From assembly GCA_002733915.1 (NCBI GenBank), contig NVXN01000004.1, forward strand, positions 34,351 to 48,481: a stretch of 14,131 nucleotides of DNA, written 5' to 3'. Each line of letters opens with the position of its first letter. The first letter of the stretch is position 1. Shown piece by piece: positions 7,103-14,131 of this stretch. The stretch comes from Aequorivita sp. (lineage in GTDB: Bacteria; Bacteroidota; Bacteroidia; Flavobacteriales; Flavobacteriaceae). A program made the translations under genes and the position numbers. The notes beneath the pieces are model-generated. The model did not search any database. It saw nothing but the letters and a program-made list of their open reading frames with translations, and was not told where the DNA came from.

Positions 7103-8134
7103 TTATCTATCAATATAGAATAACGAGGATGCTCCAGCAAATGGAGAACTTAGGGTAGGAACTAAATTTCCACCTGCTCCTATTTCATTAAAGAAAAGAA
7201 TTTTTCCGCCATCATTAGCACGTTCTGCAATGAAAACTGTCTGACTTGGACTGTCGTATTCTACCGAAATTGGATTACCTAATTCGGTCAACGCGCCAGA
7301 AACTCTTACTTGATTTCCTGTTACTGTAAGGGTACCCCCATTTGGAATTGCATCAAATTTAGCTACAAAACCACTTATAAAGTGAAATCCTCCATCGCTT
7401 TCATTAGCTGCATCACCAATATCTGTTAGTATTACAAAACCTCCATCTTCGGTAATTCCGTGTGTACGTGTTATACCCTCAATAGTAATCCGCTTATCAG
7501 GAGTAGCTGTAACATCAGTAGTATAGGTTGAAATGAAATTTTTAAGAACCGCTACATCAGCAGTTTTGTCAACTACAGTATATAGATCATTTCCAATCAG
7601 CTCAATTCCCCAAACAGCATAATTTACAGTTACCGTATTCCGAAGGGTGTAAACGGAATTATCACGTGTGAAAATAAAGAATCTGCCGTCCGGAGTATCA
7701 GGATTGCCATCCACATCTGCGTTATCAGATACGATATAAACATTATCTTTTACAGCAATATCACGCGGGCTCTCTAAAACTGAATCGCTTGAAAGAAAAA
7801 GGTTTAAGTTACCTCCATCTTCAGTGTTTTCAATATTTGAATAGGAATTTATTACAGACTGGCTTCTGGAATTTACAATTAGTTCATCTTCCTCCTCATC
7901 ATAATAAATACCTTCATTATTACTGGATCCAGTTATAAAAGAATTAAGTACTATCCCATTAGGAGTAAAATTATATGCCGCAATAGAGCTGTTGGTATTA
8001 CTAGTAGCATAAACCGTTGCCAAAACTGGGTTTGGAGTTTCTTCACCTCCTCCGCCACCATCGTCATCATTACTACAAGATATTACAGTAAGTGCCAATG
8101 CAATAATTGGAATTAAATATTTCATTTTTTTCAT
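7103..8134 (-). CDS. Surface-type lipoprotein, predicted beta-propeller-like, unknown function
   Basis: From the ATG at 8134 the 343-residue protein starts MKKMKYLIPIIALALTVISC, a lipoprotein signal peptide with lipobox V-I-S-C and Cys20 as the lipidated residue. An in-frame ATG 14 codons upstream would put hydrophilic residues before the signal and was rejected. The mature end CSNDDDGGGGG has the Ser/Asp-rich motif that Bacteroidota use to flip lipoproteins to the cell surface, followed by a flexible Gly linker. The body contains repeating strand-turn patterns (ATVYATSNTNSSIAAYNF, RDIAVKDNVYIVSDN, THGITEDGGFVILTDIGD, PISVEYDSPSQTVFIAERAN), similar in style to YVTN/NHL-type propellers. I recognise no enzyme motif. 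It stands alone, convergent to yebC, with the shared terminator just past its stop. Confidence 0.85.
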   Translation of the reverse strand: MKKMKYLIPIIALALTVISCSNDDDGGGGGEETPNPVLATVYATSNTNSSIAAYNFTPNGIVLNSFITGSSNNEGIYYDEEEDELIVNSRSQSVINSYSNIENTEDGGNLNLFLSSDSVLESPRDIAVKDNVYIVSDNADVDGNPDTPDGRFFIFTRDNSVYTLRNTVTVNYAVWGIELIGNDLYTVVDKTADVAVLKNFISTYTTDVTATPDKRITIEGITRTHGITEDGGFVILTDIGDAANESDGGFHFISGFVAKFDAIPNGGTLTVTGNQVRVSGALTELGNPISVEYDSPSQTVFIAERANDGGKILFFNEIGAGGNLVPTLSSPFAGASSLFYIDR

Positions 8135-8341
8135 TTGGATAAATTTTTTAAAATTAATAATAACAGAATGACACACATCAAGTTTTCAGGGGACACTCTA
8201 TCTTTAGTATATTTTATGCATATATAATATTTAGAATTTTAAAACTGAATAAGTTTTACAATGGTTAACTAATTTTTAACAACAATATTGATTATCAATA
8301 TTTTAAAATGATGAGAACTTTATGTTTTTTAACAATTTTTA
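8135..8341. other. AT-rich intergenic leader of the lipoprotein gene
   Basis: These 207 bases separate the lipoprotein start from the stop of the acyltransferase gene, both on the minus strand, so they should hold the lipoprotein promoter. On the minus strand I see only a weak candidate close to the ATG: TTG, about 22 bases, then TAATTTTA, with one mismatch to TAnnTTTG. A short perfect inverted repeat, AATATTGA-TTA-TCAATATT, lies at 8284-8302. It has no GC pairs to speak of and no adjacent T-run, so it could be an operator rather than a terminator. Nothing else is recognisable. Confidence 0.3.
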
Positions 8342-8878
8342 TTAAGAAAAAGCTTTGTTTTTTCCCACAATACCTTTGTAAAAGGCCCGTAATTTTAATG
8401 TGTCTTCATCTATATTACCGCTAGGATAGAAAGGTTCTCCAATGATTACTTTCTTTGTAAGATAATCAAAAGCCACCGTAATAATAGGTACATTTGCTGC
8501 CAAAGCTATATAATAGTACCCTGTTTTCCATACTGCTACTTTTTTCCGGGTTCCTTCAGGAGATAACGCCAGGCGAAACTCATTCTTTTTTCTGAAAATT
8601 TCTGCAATAGCCTCTACCTGGTTTTGTCCTGGGCTTCTATCTAAAGGCGCACCTCCCATCCAACGGAAATACCATCCAAAGGGCCATTTGAACAATTCTT
8701 TTTTAGCTATGTAATTAATTTCAGTTTTTAAAATTCTTCTGGTAAAAGCCCCAATATAGAAGTCGTGCCAGCTAGTGTGTGGAACTACAATCACTACGGA
8801 TTTTTTAATTGAACGATCAAAAGAACCCTCAATTTTCCAGCCCATCAATTTTTCAAAAATAAATTTTGTCAGACCCAT
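8342..8878 (-). CDS. PlsC-like 1-acyl-glycerol-3-phosphate acyltransferase family protein
   Basis: A 178-residue glycerolipid-type acyltransferase. The catalytic H-x4-D is PHTSWHD, with His34 and Asp39, and the acyl-acceptor motif is SPEGTR (106-111), as in PlsC. Between them is the GAPLDRS segment (76-82), and PIITVAFDY (131-139) corresponds to the family's PVVPVAI-like strand. It is shorter than housekeeping PlsC (about 240) and belongs to the small branch found widely in Bacteroidota. It would work at the inner membrane on an acyl-ACP or acyl-CoA donor; the acceptor is unknown. It starts 16 nt after the KdsB-KdnB gene and is the last gene of that operon, so a role in envelope lipid or lipid A acylation is plausible but only inferred. 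No clear terminator follows. Confidence 0.88.
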   Translation of the reverse strand: MGLTKFIFEKLMGWKIEGSFDRSIKKSVVIVVPHTSWHDFYIGAFTRRILKTEINYIAKKELFKWPFGWYFRWMGGAPLDRSPGQNQVEAIAEIFRKKNEFRLALSPEGTRKKVAVWKTGYYYIALAANVPIITVAFDYLTKKVIIGEPFYPSGNIDEDTLKLRAFYKGIVGKNKAFS

Positions 8879-8894
8879 TGTAATGTCAGTATTA

Positions 8895-10724
8895 TTACAT
8901 TTTTAGGTATAATTCTCTAAGTTTTTCGGAGGTGATTATAGTTTCCCAATTGCTTCCAAGAGCGTTCTCCCATAACGGAACCATTCCTAGAGCAACAGTA
9001 ATCATGGTATCCATTTGTTTTTTAGAAAGATCTTTACAAATTTCTTGTGGTATTTCAACTTTATGTTTTTTTACCATTTCTTTGAATAGTGCAACATCTT
9101 TTGGGTAAAACTCTTCCAGATGCTGAAAAACAACGCAGTTGCCCACGCCATGTTTTGTTCCCAAAACATAGCCAAGCCCATAGCTCATCGCATGGGCAAC
9201 CCCAACCTGCGAATAGGCAATACTCATGCCGCCGTGCCACGATGCCATCATAAGTTTTGCCCGTGATTCCTCATCAGAAAGGGAATCTCCCAAGAAAATT
9301 TCCAAACAAAGATCGTAGGCCTTTTCGCCATAACTTTGGCTGAAGGCGTTTAAAAAAGTACCATTCAAGGATTCCACACAATGAATAAAACAATCCATAC
9401 CGGTATAGAACCATTGGTTTTTAGAAACTCCTTTTGTGAGTTCAGGATCAAGGATTACTTGGTCAAAAGGCGTAAAATCGCTATTAATACCCAATTTACG
9501 CACAGGGCCCGTGAGTACTGTTGTTCGTGAAACTTCGGCTCCAGTTCCTGAAATCGTGGGAACGCCTACATGGTAAATTGCTTTCTGCTTTACCAAATCC
9601 CAACCTTGATAATCCGCAGCACTGCCATTATTGGTAAGCATAATGGAAACGGCTTTTGCAAGGTCCATTACTGTGCCACCGCCAATGCCAATTATTCCTG
9701 AAGGTGCATGGGTAAATTCGGTTTGTATATTTTTTACCAATTCATCTACCTGTGATGTTTTGGGCTCTTCTTCTGCTGAAATGAAAATCAATTTGTCATT
9801 AAAACGAAGGTTGATCTTATCCAAAAATTCAGTATTTTTTTCAAAAACATCGTCAACTAAAAATATAAACGGTGCCTTCTCTTTTTTATGGGAAGATAAA
9901 ATTGACGTAAGTTGATCAAAACAGCCTTCCCCAAAAACAACTTTGGGTACCATTGGAAAATTCCGGAACTTATTGTTAACCGCATGGGGTTTACTTTCCT
10001 TCAGTAGTTTATTTGCCCTAACCAAATCTTCGGGAGTGTCAATTTCAACCCCTGTAGTATTTGAAACGGCCATTTTTATATTCTTTCCGTATTCCAAATA
10101 ACGAATACATTCTATCTTCTCAACCGCTTCCAGGGAACGCATTGGCAAGCGATAAAAGTCCATAATGGCTTGTTTTCTGAACGCATAAATTCCTTTATGC
10201 TTATAATATTGGATTGCCACATTTTTATCGCGGGGGTATGGAATGGGTGAACGTGAAAAATAAAGTGCGAAATTGTCTTTATCTACAATTACTTTTACGG
10301 TGTTTGGGTCATTGATTTCTTTCCAATCATGTATTTCGGACATTAATGAAGCCAAATCAATTTTGTCTGCATCGGGTTCATTGAACACTGCCAAAACTTT
10401 TTCCAAACCTTCACGGCTAGTAAAAGGTTCATCACCTTGTACGTTTACCACAATGTCCACTTCCATATGTTCCACGGCTTCGGCAATACGGTCACTTCCG
10501 CAGTCGTGCTCCTTTTGGCTCATTATTGCCTTGCCGCCGTTGGCTTCGATTTCTTGAAAGATCACATCGCTATCGGTAACTACATATACATCATCAAAGA
10601 GATTGGTTGCTTTTGCAGCTTCATATGTTCTAACGATTACGGGTTTACCCGCCAAATCTTGCATTAATTTTCCAGGAAATCGAGACGCACCATATCGTGC
10701 GGGAATCATTGCTATTATTTTCAA
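8895..10724 (-). CDS. Fused CMP-Kdo synthetase (KdsB) and Fe-dependent Kdo 8-oxidase (KdnB)
   Basis: One continuous 609-residue frame carries two enzymes. Residues 1 to about 243 are 3-deoxy-manno-octulosonate cytidylyltransferase: [15 protein letters not shown] (7-21), VQGDEPF (95-101), [14 protein letters not shown] (153-166), KHKGIYAF (175-182) and VEIDTPEDL (226-234). A short linker (about 244-252, near nt 9969-9995) leads to an iron-containing alcohol dehydrogenase domain (about 253-609) that closely resembles Shewanella KdnB, which oxidises C8 of Kdo so that the aminotransferase KdnA can make 8-amino-Kdo. It has the NAD-binding GIGGGTVMD (346-354) and PTISGTGAE (389-397). All four metal ligands appear present: Asp444 and His448 (MDCFIH), His511 (VAHAM) and His525 (KHGVG). 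No KdnA lies in the window. Upstream in the operon are DUF4126 and helicase genes; an acyltransferase follows. The Kdo8N role is inference from the KdnB resemblance. Confidence 0.92.
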   Translation of the reverse strand: MKIIAMIPARYGASRFPGKLMQDLAGKPVIVRTYEAAKATNLFDDVYVVTDSDVIFQEIEANGGKAIMSQKEHDCGSDRIAEAVEHMEVDIVVNVQGDEPFTSREGLEKVLAVFNEPDADKIDLASLMSEIHDWKEINDPNTVKVIVDKDNFALYFSRSPIPYPRDKNVAIQYYKHKGIYAFRKQAIMDFYRLPMRSLEAVEKIECIRYLEYGKNIKMAVSNTTGVEIDTPEDLVRANKLLKESKPHAVNNKFRNFPMVPKVVFGEGCFDQLTSILSSHKKEKAPFIFLVDDVFEKNTEFLDKINLRFNDKLIFISAEEEPKTSQVDELVKNIQTEFTHAPSGIIGIGGGTVMDLAKAVSIMLTNNGSAADYQGWDLVKQKAIYHVGVPTISGTGAEVSRTTVLTGPVRKLGINSDFTPFDQVILDPELTKGVSKNQWFYTGMDCFIHCVESLNGTFLNAFSQSYGEKAYDLCLEIFLGDSLSDEESRAKLMMASWHGGMSIAYSQVGVAHAMSYGLGYVLGTKHGVGNCVVFQHLEEFYPKDVALFKEMVKKHKVEIPQEICKDLSKKQMDTMITVALGMVPLWENALGSNWETIITSEKLRELYLKM

Positions 10725-10761
10725 GTCGAAGTTTTTAAAAATGATTTCAAAAATAAGAAGT

Positions 10762-11340
10762 TTAAGTTGGTGGCAATCTTTTTTTGCGAAGCTTTTTATA
10801 AAATCGGAATATCACAAAAAACAAAAATACCACAAGTACAAAAGCCAAAATAGGTATAAATATTGAAGCAAAAGCCATAACTACAGCAATTGCTGTTTCC
10901 ACCGTTGCTAATATAGGGTTAGCCGTACCAGCTGTTGTCGCGGTTGAAGTTAACCGTGCTGCGGAAGCATTTCCTTTAATTAATGCAGCCGTGCCACCTC
11001 CAGCTATAATAGCCAAAGACCACGTGACTACTGGGCTCAAATCTGCAATTGTAGCAACCATAACTGCCGTTCCGGCCAAGGTTGACAAGGGCAATGCTAT
11101 CGTATCTAGCAAATTGTCGAGCCAAGGAATATAATATCCAAATATTTCTACGACAGTGGCAACACCCATAGTTATCATAGCCGTCAAGCTTCCCATCCAT
11201 TGCCAGCTTTCATTCAAAGGGATTACTTCGCAATAGCCAGCTAAACTCAAAACCAACAATGGTAAAAAAACACGGAAACCTACGGCAGCGGCCAAGCCAA
11301 TGCCCAGAAAAATACTGATGATGATATCCAAGTTTTCCAT
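10762..11340 (-). CDS. DUF4126 family integral membrane protein
   Basis: The 192-residue protein is mostly hydrophobic, with about five membrane segments near residues 6-34, 50-70, 79-99, 104-121 and 144-180. It ends in a basic cytosolic tail ([13 protein letters not shown]). The N-terminal pattern [17 protein letters not shown] and the Gly/Ala-rich segment [13 protein letters not shown] with a following Ser/Thr/Ala stretch match the DUF4126 family as I know it; its function is not established. Small residues dominate the helices, which would allow tight packing, as in channels or carriers, but I see no transporter motif. It begins 6 nt after the helicase stop and is followed by the KdsB-KdnB gene after 37 nt, so it is co-transcribed with both. 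Confidence 0.75.
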   Translation of the reverse strand: MENLDIIISIFLGIGLAAAVGFRVFLPLLVLSLAGYCEVIPLNESWQWMGSLTAMITMGVATVVEIFGYYIPWLDNLLDTIALPLSTLAGTAVMVATIADLSPVVTWSLAIIAGGGTAALIKGNASAARLTSTATTAGTANPILATVETAIAVVMAFASIFIPILAFVLVVFLFFVIFRFYKKLRKKRLPPT

Positions 11341-11346
11341 GGACTA

Positions 11347-12771
11347 CTAATCTACAAAAAATTCGTCCTTAAACCCTATTAAGTACAGTTTTTCACGAGC
11401 CCTAGTAACTGCAGTGTAAAGCCAGCGAAGGTATTCTTTATCTATACCATTGGGAAGATACGGTTGCTCCACAAAAACAGTGTTCCACTGTCCTCCCTGT
11501 GATTTGTGACAGGTAATGGCATAACTGAATTTCACCTGTAGTGCATTGAAATATTTATTGTTTTTTACCGCTAAAAATTTCTTGTATTTGGATTTTTCTG
11601 AAGCGTAATCCTTTATTACTTCTTGATAGAGTTTGTTGGATTCATCATAAGTGAGCGATGGGCTTTCAGATGTAAGTGTATCTAGAAGCAGCACTGTTTC
11701 CAAAGGTTTCATACTTGGATAATCCACCATTCTCATTTTTACTTCAGCAAAACGGAAACCATATAACTCTTTGAATGCGAATATTTCCAAAACTTCTACA
11801 ATATCACCATTGGCAACAAATCCAGCTTCACTTGCATTATCCACCCAAAAATAATTGTTCTTTACGACCATTAAATAATCGCCTGCCGAAAGTTCCGATT
11901 CCTGAAAAAGGATACGCTCGCGAATACTTTTGTTATATAGATTTGCCCGTTTGTTGGAACGTACTATAATAACGGTGTCTTCATTTCCCAGGGCGTTATA
12001 ACTATCGTTAATGGCATCCATTATTTCTTGGCCATCAACGGGACGGATAATATCTGGAAAACTTGCTCCGGAAAACTTAAATGCTTCATATAATTCATCA
12101 TCCAGACGTTCTCTGATTTTTGTGGCATTCTCCAAAATACCACTGTCCTTTTGCTGCCGAACCACTTCGTCCAATTCTAACTTTATTACTTCTCGGTTAT
12201 ATTGGTTTTCAAGTAGTTGCGCATCCAGCGCGGGACTTATGTCCAAGTGGACAGGTGGAAGCTGTGCGGAATCGCCAATCAAAAGCAACTTGCAATTATT
12301 GCCACTATATACGTACTGCATTAAATCGTCGAGCAGCGAACCGTTTTCAAATAATTTTGAATCTTGATTGATATCAGGAATCATTGAAGCTTCATCCACA
12401 ATAAAAATAGTATCGCGATGCTTGTTTTGCTGTAAGGTGAAGGAAACCGAGCCTTTATCGCTCTTCGGGAAATAAATTTTTTTATGGATGGTAAAAGCCT
12501 GTTTGTTAGAATAGTTACTTATCACTTTTGCAGCTCTTCCCGTAGGCGCCAGTAAAACGGAACGCTTTTTAACTTTTGATAAATTTTTCACCAATGAACC
12601 TATGATTGTTGTTTTTCCGGTTCCAGCATATCCTTTCAATAAAAATGTTTCATTCTTATTCGTGCCCAGTACAAATTTTGCCAATAATTGAAGTGCAATA
12701 TCCTGTTTTGTGGTGGTTTTATGTGGAAAATCATTTTTTAAAAAACTGTAAAATTCTGATATATTCATCAT
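11347..12771 (-). CDS. RecD/Dda-like superfamily 1 DNA helicase (AAA family ATPase)
   Basis: A 474-residue SF1B-type helicase. Motif I (Walker A) is GYAGTGKT at 47-54, motif Ia LLAPTGRAAKV begins at 73, motif II (Walker B) is VDEAS at 125-129, and motif III is GDSAQLPP at 166-173. Near the C-terminus are CHKSQGGQW (motif V) and LYTAVTRAREKLYLIG (motif VI), the UvrD/RecD C-terminal signatures. It is far shorter than RecD2 (about 700 or more) and close to phage T4 Dda in size, without the long N-terminal RecD2 extension. It probably unwinds DNA 5'-3' in repair or replication restart, which is inferred from the family. The start may be either of two adjacent ATGs (12771 or 12768). It is first in the operon that continues with DUF4126, KdsB-KdnB and the acyltransferase. 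I see no clear promoter for it in the divergent gap. Confidence 0.92.
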   Translation of the reverse strand: MMNISEFYSFLKNDFPHKTTTKQDIALQLLAKFVLGTNKNETFLLKGYAGTGKTTIIGSLVKNLSKVKKRSVLLAPTGRAAKVISNYSNKQAFTIHKKIYFPKSDKGSVSFTLQQNKHRDTIFIVDEASMIPDINQDSKLFENGSLLDDLMQYVYSGNNCKLLLIGDSAQLPPVHLDISPALDAQLLENQYNREVIKLELDEVVRQQKDSGILENATKIRERLDDELYEAFKFSGASFPDIIRPVDGQEIMDAINDSYNALGNEDTVIIVRSNKRANLYNKSIRERILFQESELSAGDYLMVVKNNYFWVDNASEAGFVANGDIVEVLEIFAFKELYGFRFAEVKMRMVDYPSMKPLETVLLLDTLTSESPSLTYDESNKLYQEVIKDYASEKSKYKKFLAVKNNKYFNALQVKFSYAITCHKSQGGQWNTVFVEQPYLPNGIDKEYLRWLYTAVTRAREKLYLIGFKDEFFVD

Positions 12772-12824
12772 TTGCTGCTATCAATGAGGGTTTAAAGATA
12801 GGTATGATTTTTTCGGAATATACT

Positions 12825-12853
12825 TTTGTGAACAAAAAAAAATTGTAGATTTG
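12825..12853 (+). promoter_or_regulatory. Full-consensus Bacteroidota promoter of the pilin-like/DUF3822 pair
   Basis: TTTG at 12825-12828, a 17-base spacer and TAGATTTG at 12846-12853 match the consensus. The TTTG is itself the end of TACTTTTG (12821-12828), which also fits the -7 element TAnnTTTG, although no -33 element lies upstream of it. The expected transcript start near 12860 leaves a leader of about 37 nt. Confidence 0.7.
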
Positions 12854-12896
12854 CGATAGACCTTTTAGTAAAATCAACACTTAAATAATATCAATA

Positions 12897-13559
12897 ATGA
12901 AATTAGTAATTCAGATTGTTCTTTGGATTGTCATCATCTTCTTAGGCTGGAAACTTTACAACTCTGTAATGGGCCCCGTTGAATTCAATAAAGTTAAGGA
13001 AGCTCGTTATGCCAAGGTAATTAAGAATTTAAAAGATATTCAGGCCGCAGAGCTTGCACACAAAGAAATAACTGGAAGCTTTACAGGTGATTGGGACAGT
13101 TTGGTTCGTTTTATTGATACTGCTAAATTTGCCATTACACAAAGACGTGATACCAGCTATGCCGATGTTGCAAAAAACAAAGCTTTTGGTATAGATGCCG
13201 GTTATTTCATTGAAGAATCCTTGATTGATACATTGGGCTTTACTCCTGTTAAAGATTCCCTTTACGGAAATACAGACAGATATAAAACGATGATGAACGT
13301 TCCCGTGGAAGGAGTTGATGCTAAATTTGAACTTAAAGCAGGAAAAATTGTTAAGAACGATGCTACTTACTCAGTATTTGAAGCAAAAGTGGCAAAGAAG
13401 GTTATATTGGCAGATTTGAATAAAGACCTTCTAGCGCAGGAAGTGCAAGTACAATCGGTAGATGGTGTTAACGGTCCAGACATTAAAGTAGGTTCTTTGG
13501 AAGAGGTAAATACTACCGGAAATTGGCCAAAAATTTACGATGCAGCAAAAGACAACTAA
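12897..13559 (+). CDS. Membrane-anchored protein of unknown function with pilin-like architecture
   Basis: A 220-residue protein with one N-terminal hydrophobic helix (about residues 3-22, MKLVIQIVLWIVIIFLGWKL) and no lipobox or clear signal-peptidase site, so it is probably anchored with the bulk outside the cytoplasm. The helix runs on into an amphipathic stretch (about 33-60, including KVIKNLKDIQAAELAHKE) followed by a TGSFTGDWDSLVRFI turn. This recalls the long helix and 'YYxxNGxYP...L' turn of type II pseudopilins, but the prepilin GFxxxE processing site is absent. The rest is a mixed alpha/beta domain with no motif I know. It has its own consensus promoter. Its last 20 bases overlap the next gene (DUF3822), so the two are probably translationally coupled. 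I believe relatives sit next to DUF3822 in other flavobacteria, but this is from memory. Confidence 0.8.
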   Translation: MKLVIQIVLWIVIIFLGWKLYNSVMGPVEFNKVKEARYAKVIKNLKDIQAAELAHKEITGSFTGDWDSLVRFIDTAKFAITQRRDTSYADVAKNKAFGIDAGYFIEESLIDTLGFTPVKDSLYGNTDRYKTMMNVPVEGVDAKFELKAGKIVKNDATYSVFEAKVAKKVILADLNKDLLAQEVQVQSVDGVNGPDIKVGSLEEVNTTGNWPKIYDAAKDN

Positions 13560-14131
13560 AATACACAATACAATAAACAATAGACTGTCCGTTCAAGTTT
13601 CTTTGAACGGGCTTTCTTTTTTGGTAACAAATCCAGAAGACGAAGAGGCTATTTTTTTCATGGAGAAAAAACTCGACTATAGTACTACTCCAGAGGAGTT
13701 GCTCATGGAGATAGAATCCATTATGTTCAAAAATAACATATTGAATAGTACTTTCAGCGAGGTTTCCGTGGTCTACTCCACTCCCGTGTATAGCTTAGTG
13801 CCCGCTACCCTTTTTGATGAAACCAAGGCCAGCGAATATTTAAAGTTCAACTCCAGAATATTGGCCAATGATTACATGGCCCACGATATCCTGGAAAATT
13901 TGGAGATTGTTGTGGTATATGTCCCTTTTATGAACATCAACAATTTTTTCTTTGAAAAGTATGGTTCATTTAGCTACTACCATTCCGTTACCGTAATGCT
14001 GAAAACAATTCTTGAAAAAGAAAAATACTCGCTGCCCAAAATGTATTTGCACTTTCAGAAAAACAGTTTCGATTGCATTGTATTTAAGAATGGCGAATTA
14101 CAGCTTTGTAACAGCTACACTTACAAAACTC
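13540..14131 (+). CDS. DUF3822 family protein, N-terminal part (3' end outside window)
   Basis: The frame from the ATG at 13540 is open to the window edge (197 codons). It starts MQQKTTKIHNTINNRLSVQV and continues SLNGLSFLVTNPEDEEAIFF. The ATG lies inside the upstream gene, overlapping it by 20 nt in another frame. The LSVQVSLNGLSF segment and the later VVVYVPFMNINNFFFEKYG stretch fit DUF3822, a Bacteroidota family of about 270 residues that is often found just before the 16S rRNA methyltransferase gene rsmD. The biochemical role is unknown. The codons for RLSVQVSLNGLSFL contain a hairpin and T-run that look like an intrinsic terminator. If translation started later, the next ATG at 13660 would drop this conserved N-terminus, so the 13540 start is preferred. 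Confidence 0.8.
   Translation, partial: MQQKTTKIHNTINNRLSVQVSLNGLSFLVTNPEDEEAIFFMEKKLDYSTTPEELLMEIESIMFKNNILNSTFSEVSVVYSTPVYSLVPATLFDETKASEYLKFNSRILANDYMAHDILENLEIVVVYVPFMNINNFFFEKYGSFSYYHSVTVMLKTILEKEKYSLPKMYLHFQKNSFDCIVFKNGELQLCNSYTYKT
13587..13622 (+). terminator. Terminator-like hairpin inside the DUF3822 coding sequence
   Basis: GTCCGTTCAA (13587-13596), loop GTTTCT, and TTGAACGGGC (13603-13612) form a 10-bp stem with a single G-T wobble. TTTCTTTTTT (13613-13622) follows at once. This is the full layout of a Rho-independent terminator, placed 28 nt after the stop of the upstream gene but within codons 16-28 of the overlapping DUF3822 frame. It may end a fraction of transcripts after the pilin-like gene, with translation into DUF3822 acting to melt it. 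Confidence 0.55.

Noticed and set aside
8135..8176. Upstream ATG for the lipoprotein
   Set aside because: It would add 14 mostly polar residues before the signal peptide and bury the lipobox too far from the N-terminus.
8284..8302. AT-only inverted repeat as the terminator of the minus-strand acyltransferase operon
   Set aside because: The stem has almost no GC pairs and is not followed by a T-run on the minus strand.
9969..9995. KdsB-KdnB junction as an assembly artefact or hidden frameshift
   Set aside because: The frame is continuous across the linker, both domains are complete at the join, and no stop or separate start fits a two-gene reading; the Met at 258 would cut into the KdnB domain's first strand.

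Overview
The window looks like chromosomal core sequence from a marine or soil Flavobacteriaceae-type Bacteroidota. The signs are AT-rich DNA, genes without clear Shine-Dalgarno sequences, promoters matching the Bacteroidota consensus (TTTG, a 17-23 base spacer, then TAnnTTTG), a lipoprotein whose mature end (Cys-Ser-Asn-Asp-Asp-Asp) resembles the surface-export signal of this phylum, and phylum-restricted families such as DUF3822. I see no mobile element, CRISPR array, rRNA or tRNA.

Layout. (1) Positions 2-1453 hold the 3' end of a secreted-type Asp-box (VPS10/sortilin-like) beta-propeller protein, closed by a strong hairpin terminator. (2) On the minus strand is a succinate-semialdehyde-type aldehyde dehydrogenase (1519-2880). 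(3) Divergent from it is a tight plus-strand run: gcvT, glutaminase, an RmlD-like SDR protein with a degraded active site, and pterin-carbinolamine dehydratase. yebC follows from its own promoter and ends at a bidirectional terminator (7051-7085) shared with a convergent surface lipoprotein. (4) A four-gene minus-strand operon runs from 12771 down to 8342: a short RecD/Dda-like SF1 helicase, a DUF4126 membrane protein, a KdsB-KdnB fusion, and a PlsC-like acyltransferase. (5) A divergent plus-strand pair follows: a membrane-anchored pilin-like protein of unknown function and the start of a DUF3822 gene cut by the window edge.

The genes fall into two metabolic themes. One is amino-acid and one-carbon metabolism: glutaminase, an SSADH-like dehydrogenase, the glycine-cleavage T protein and a pterin dehydratase. 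The other is the outer envelope: a protein predicted both to oxidise Kdo at C8 and to activate a Kdo-type sugar with CMP, next to an acyltransferase, which suggests that 8-amino-Kdo (Kdo8N) is made for LPS.

Most of the window is ordinary. The observations most worth following are the KdsB-KdnB fusion, the terminator-like hairpin inside the first codons of the DUF3822 gene, and the SDR protein that lacks the Tyr/Lys pair of its family.
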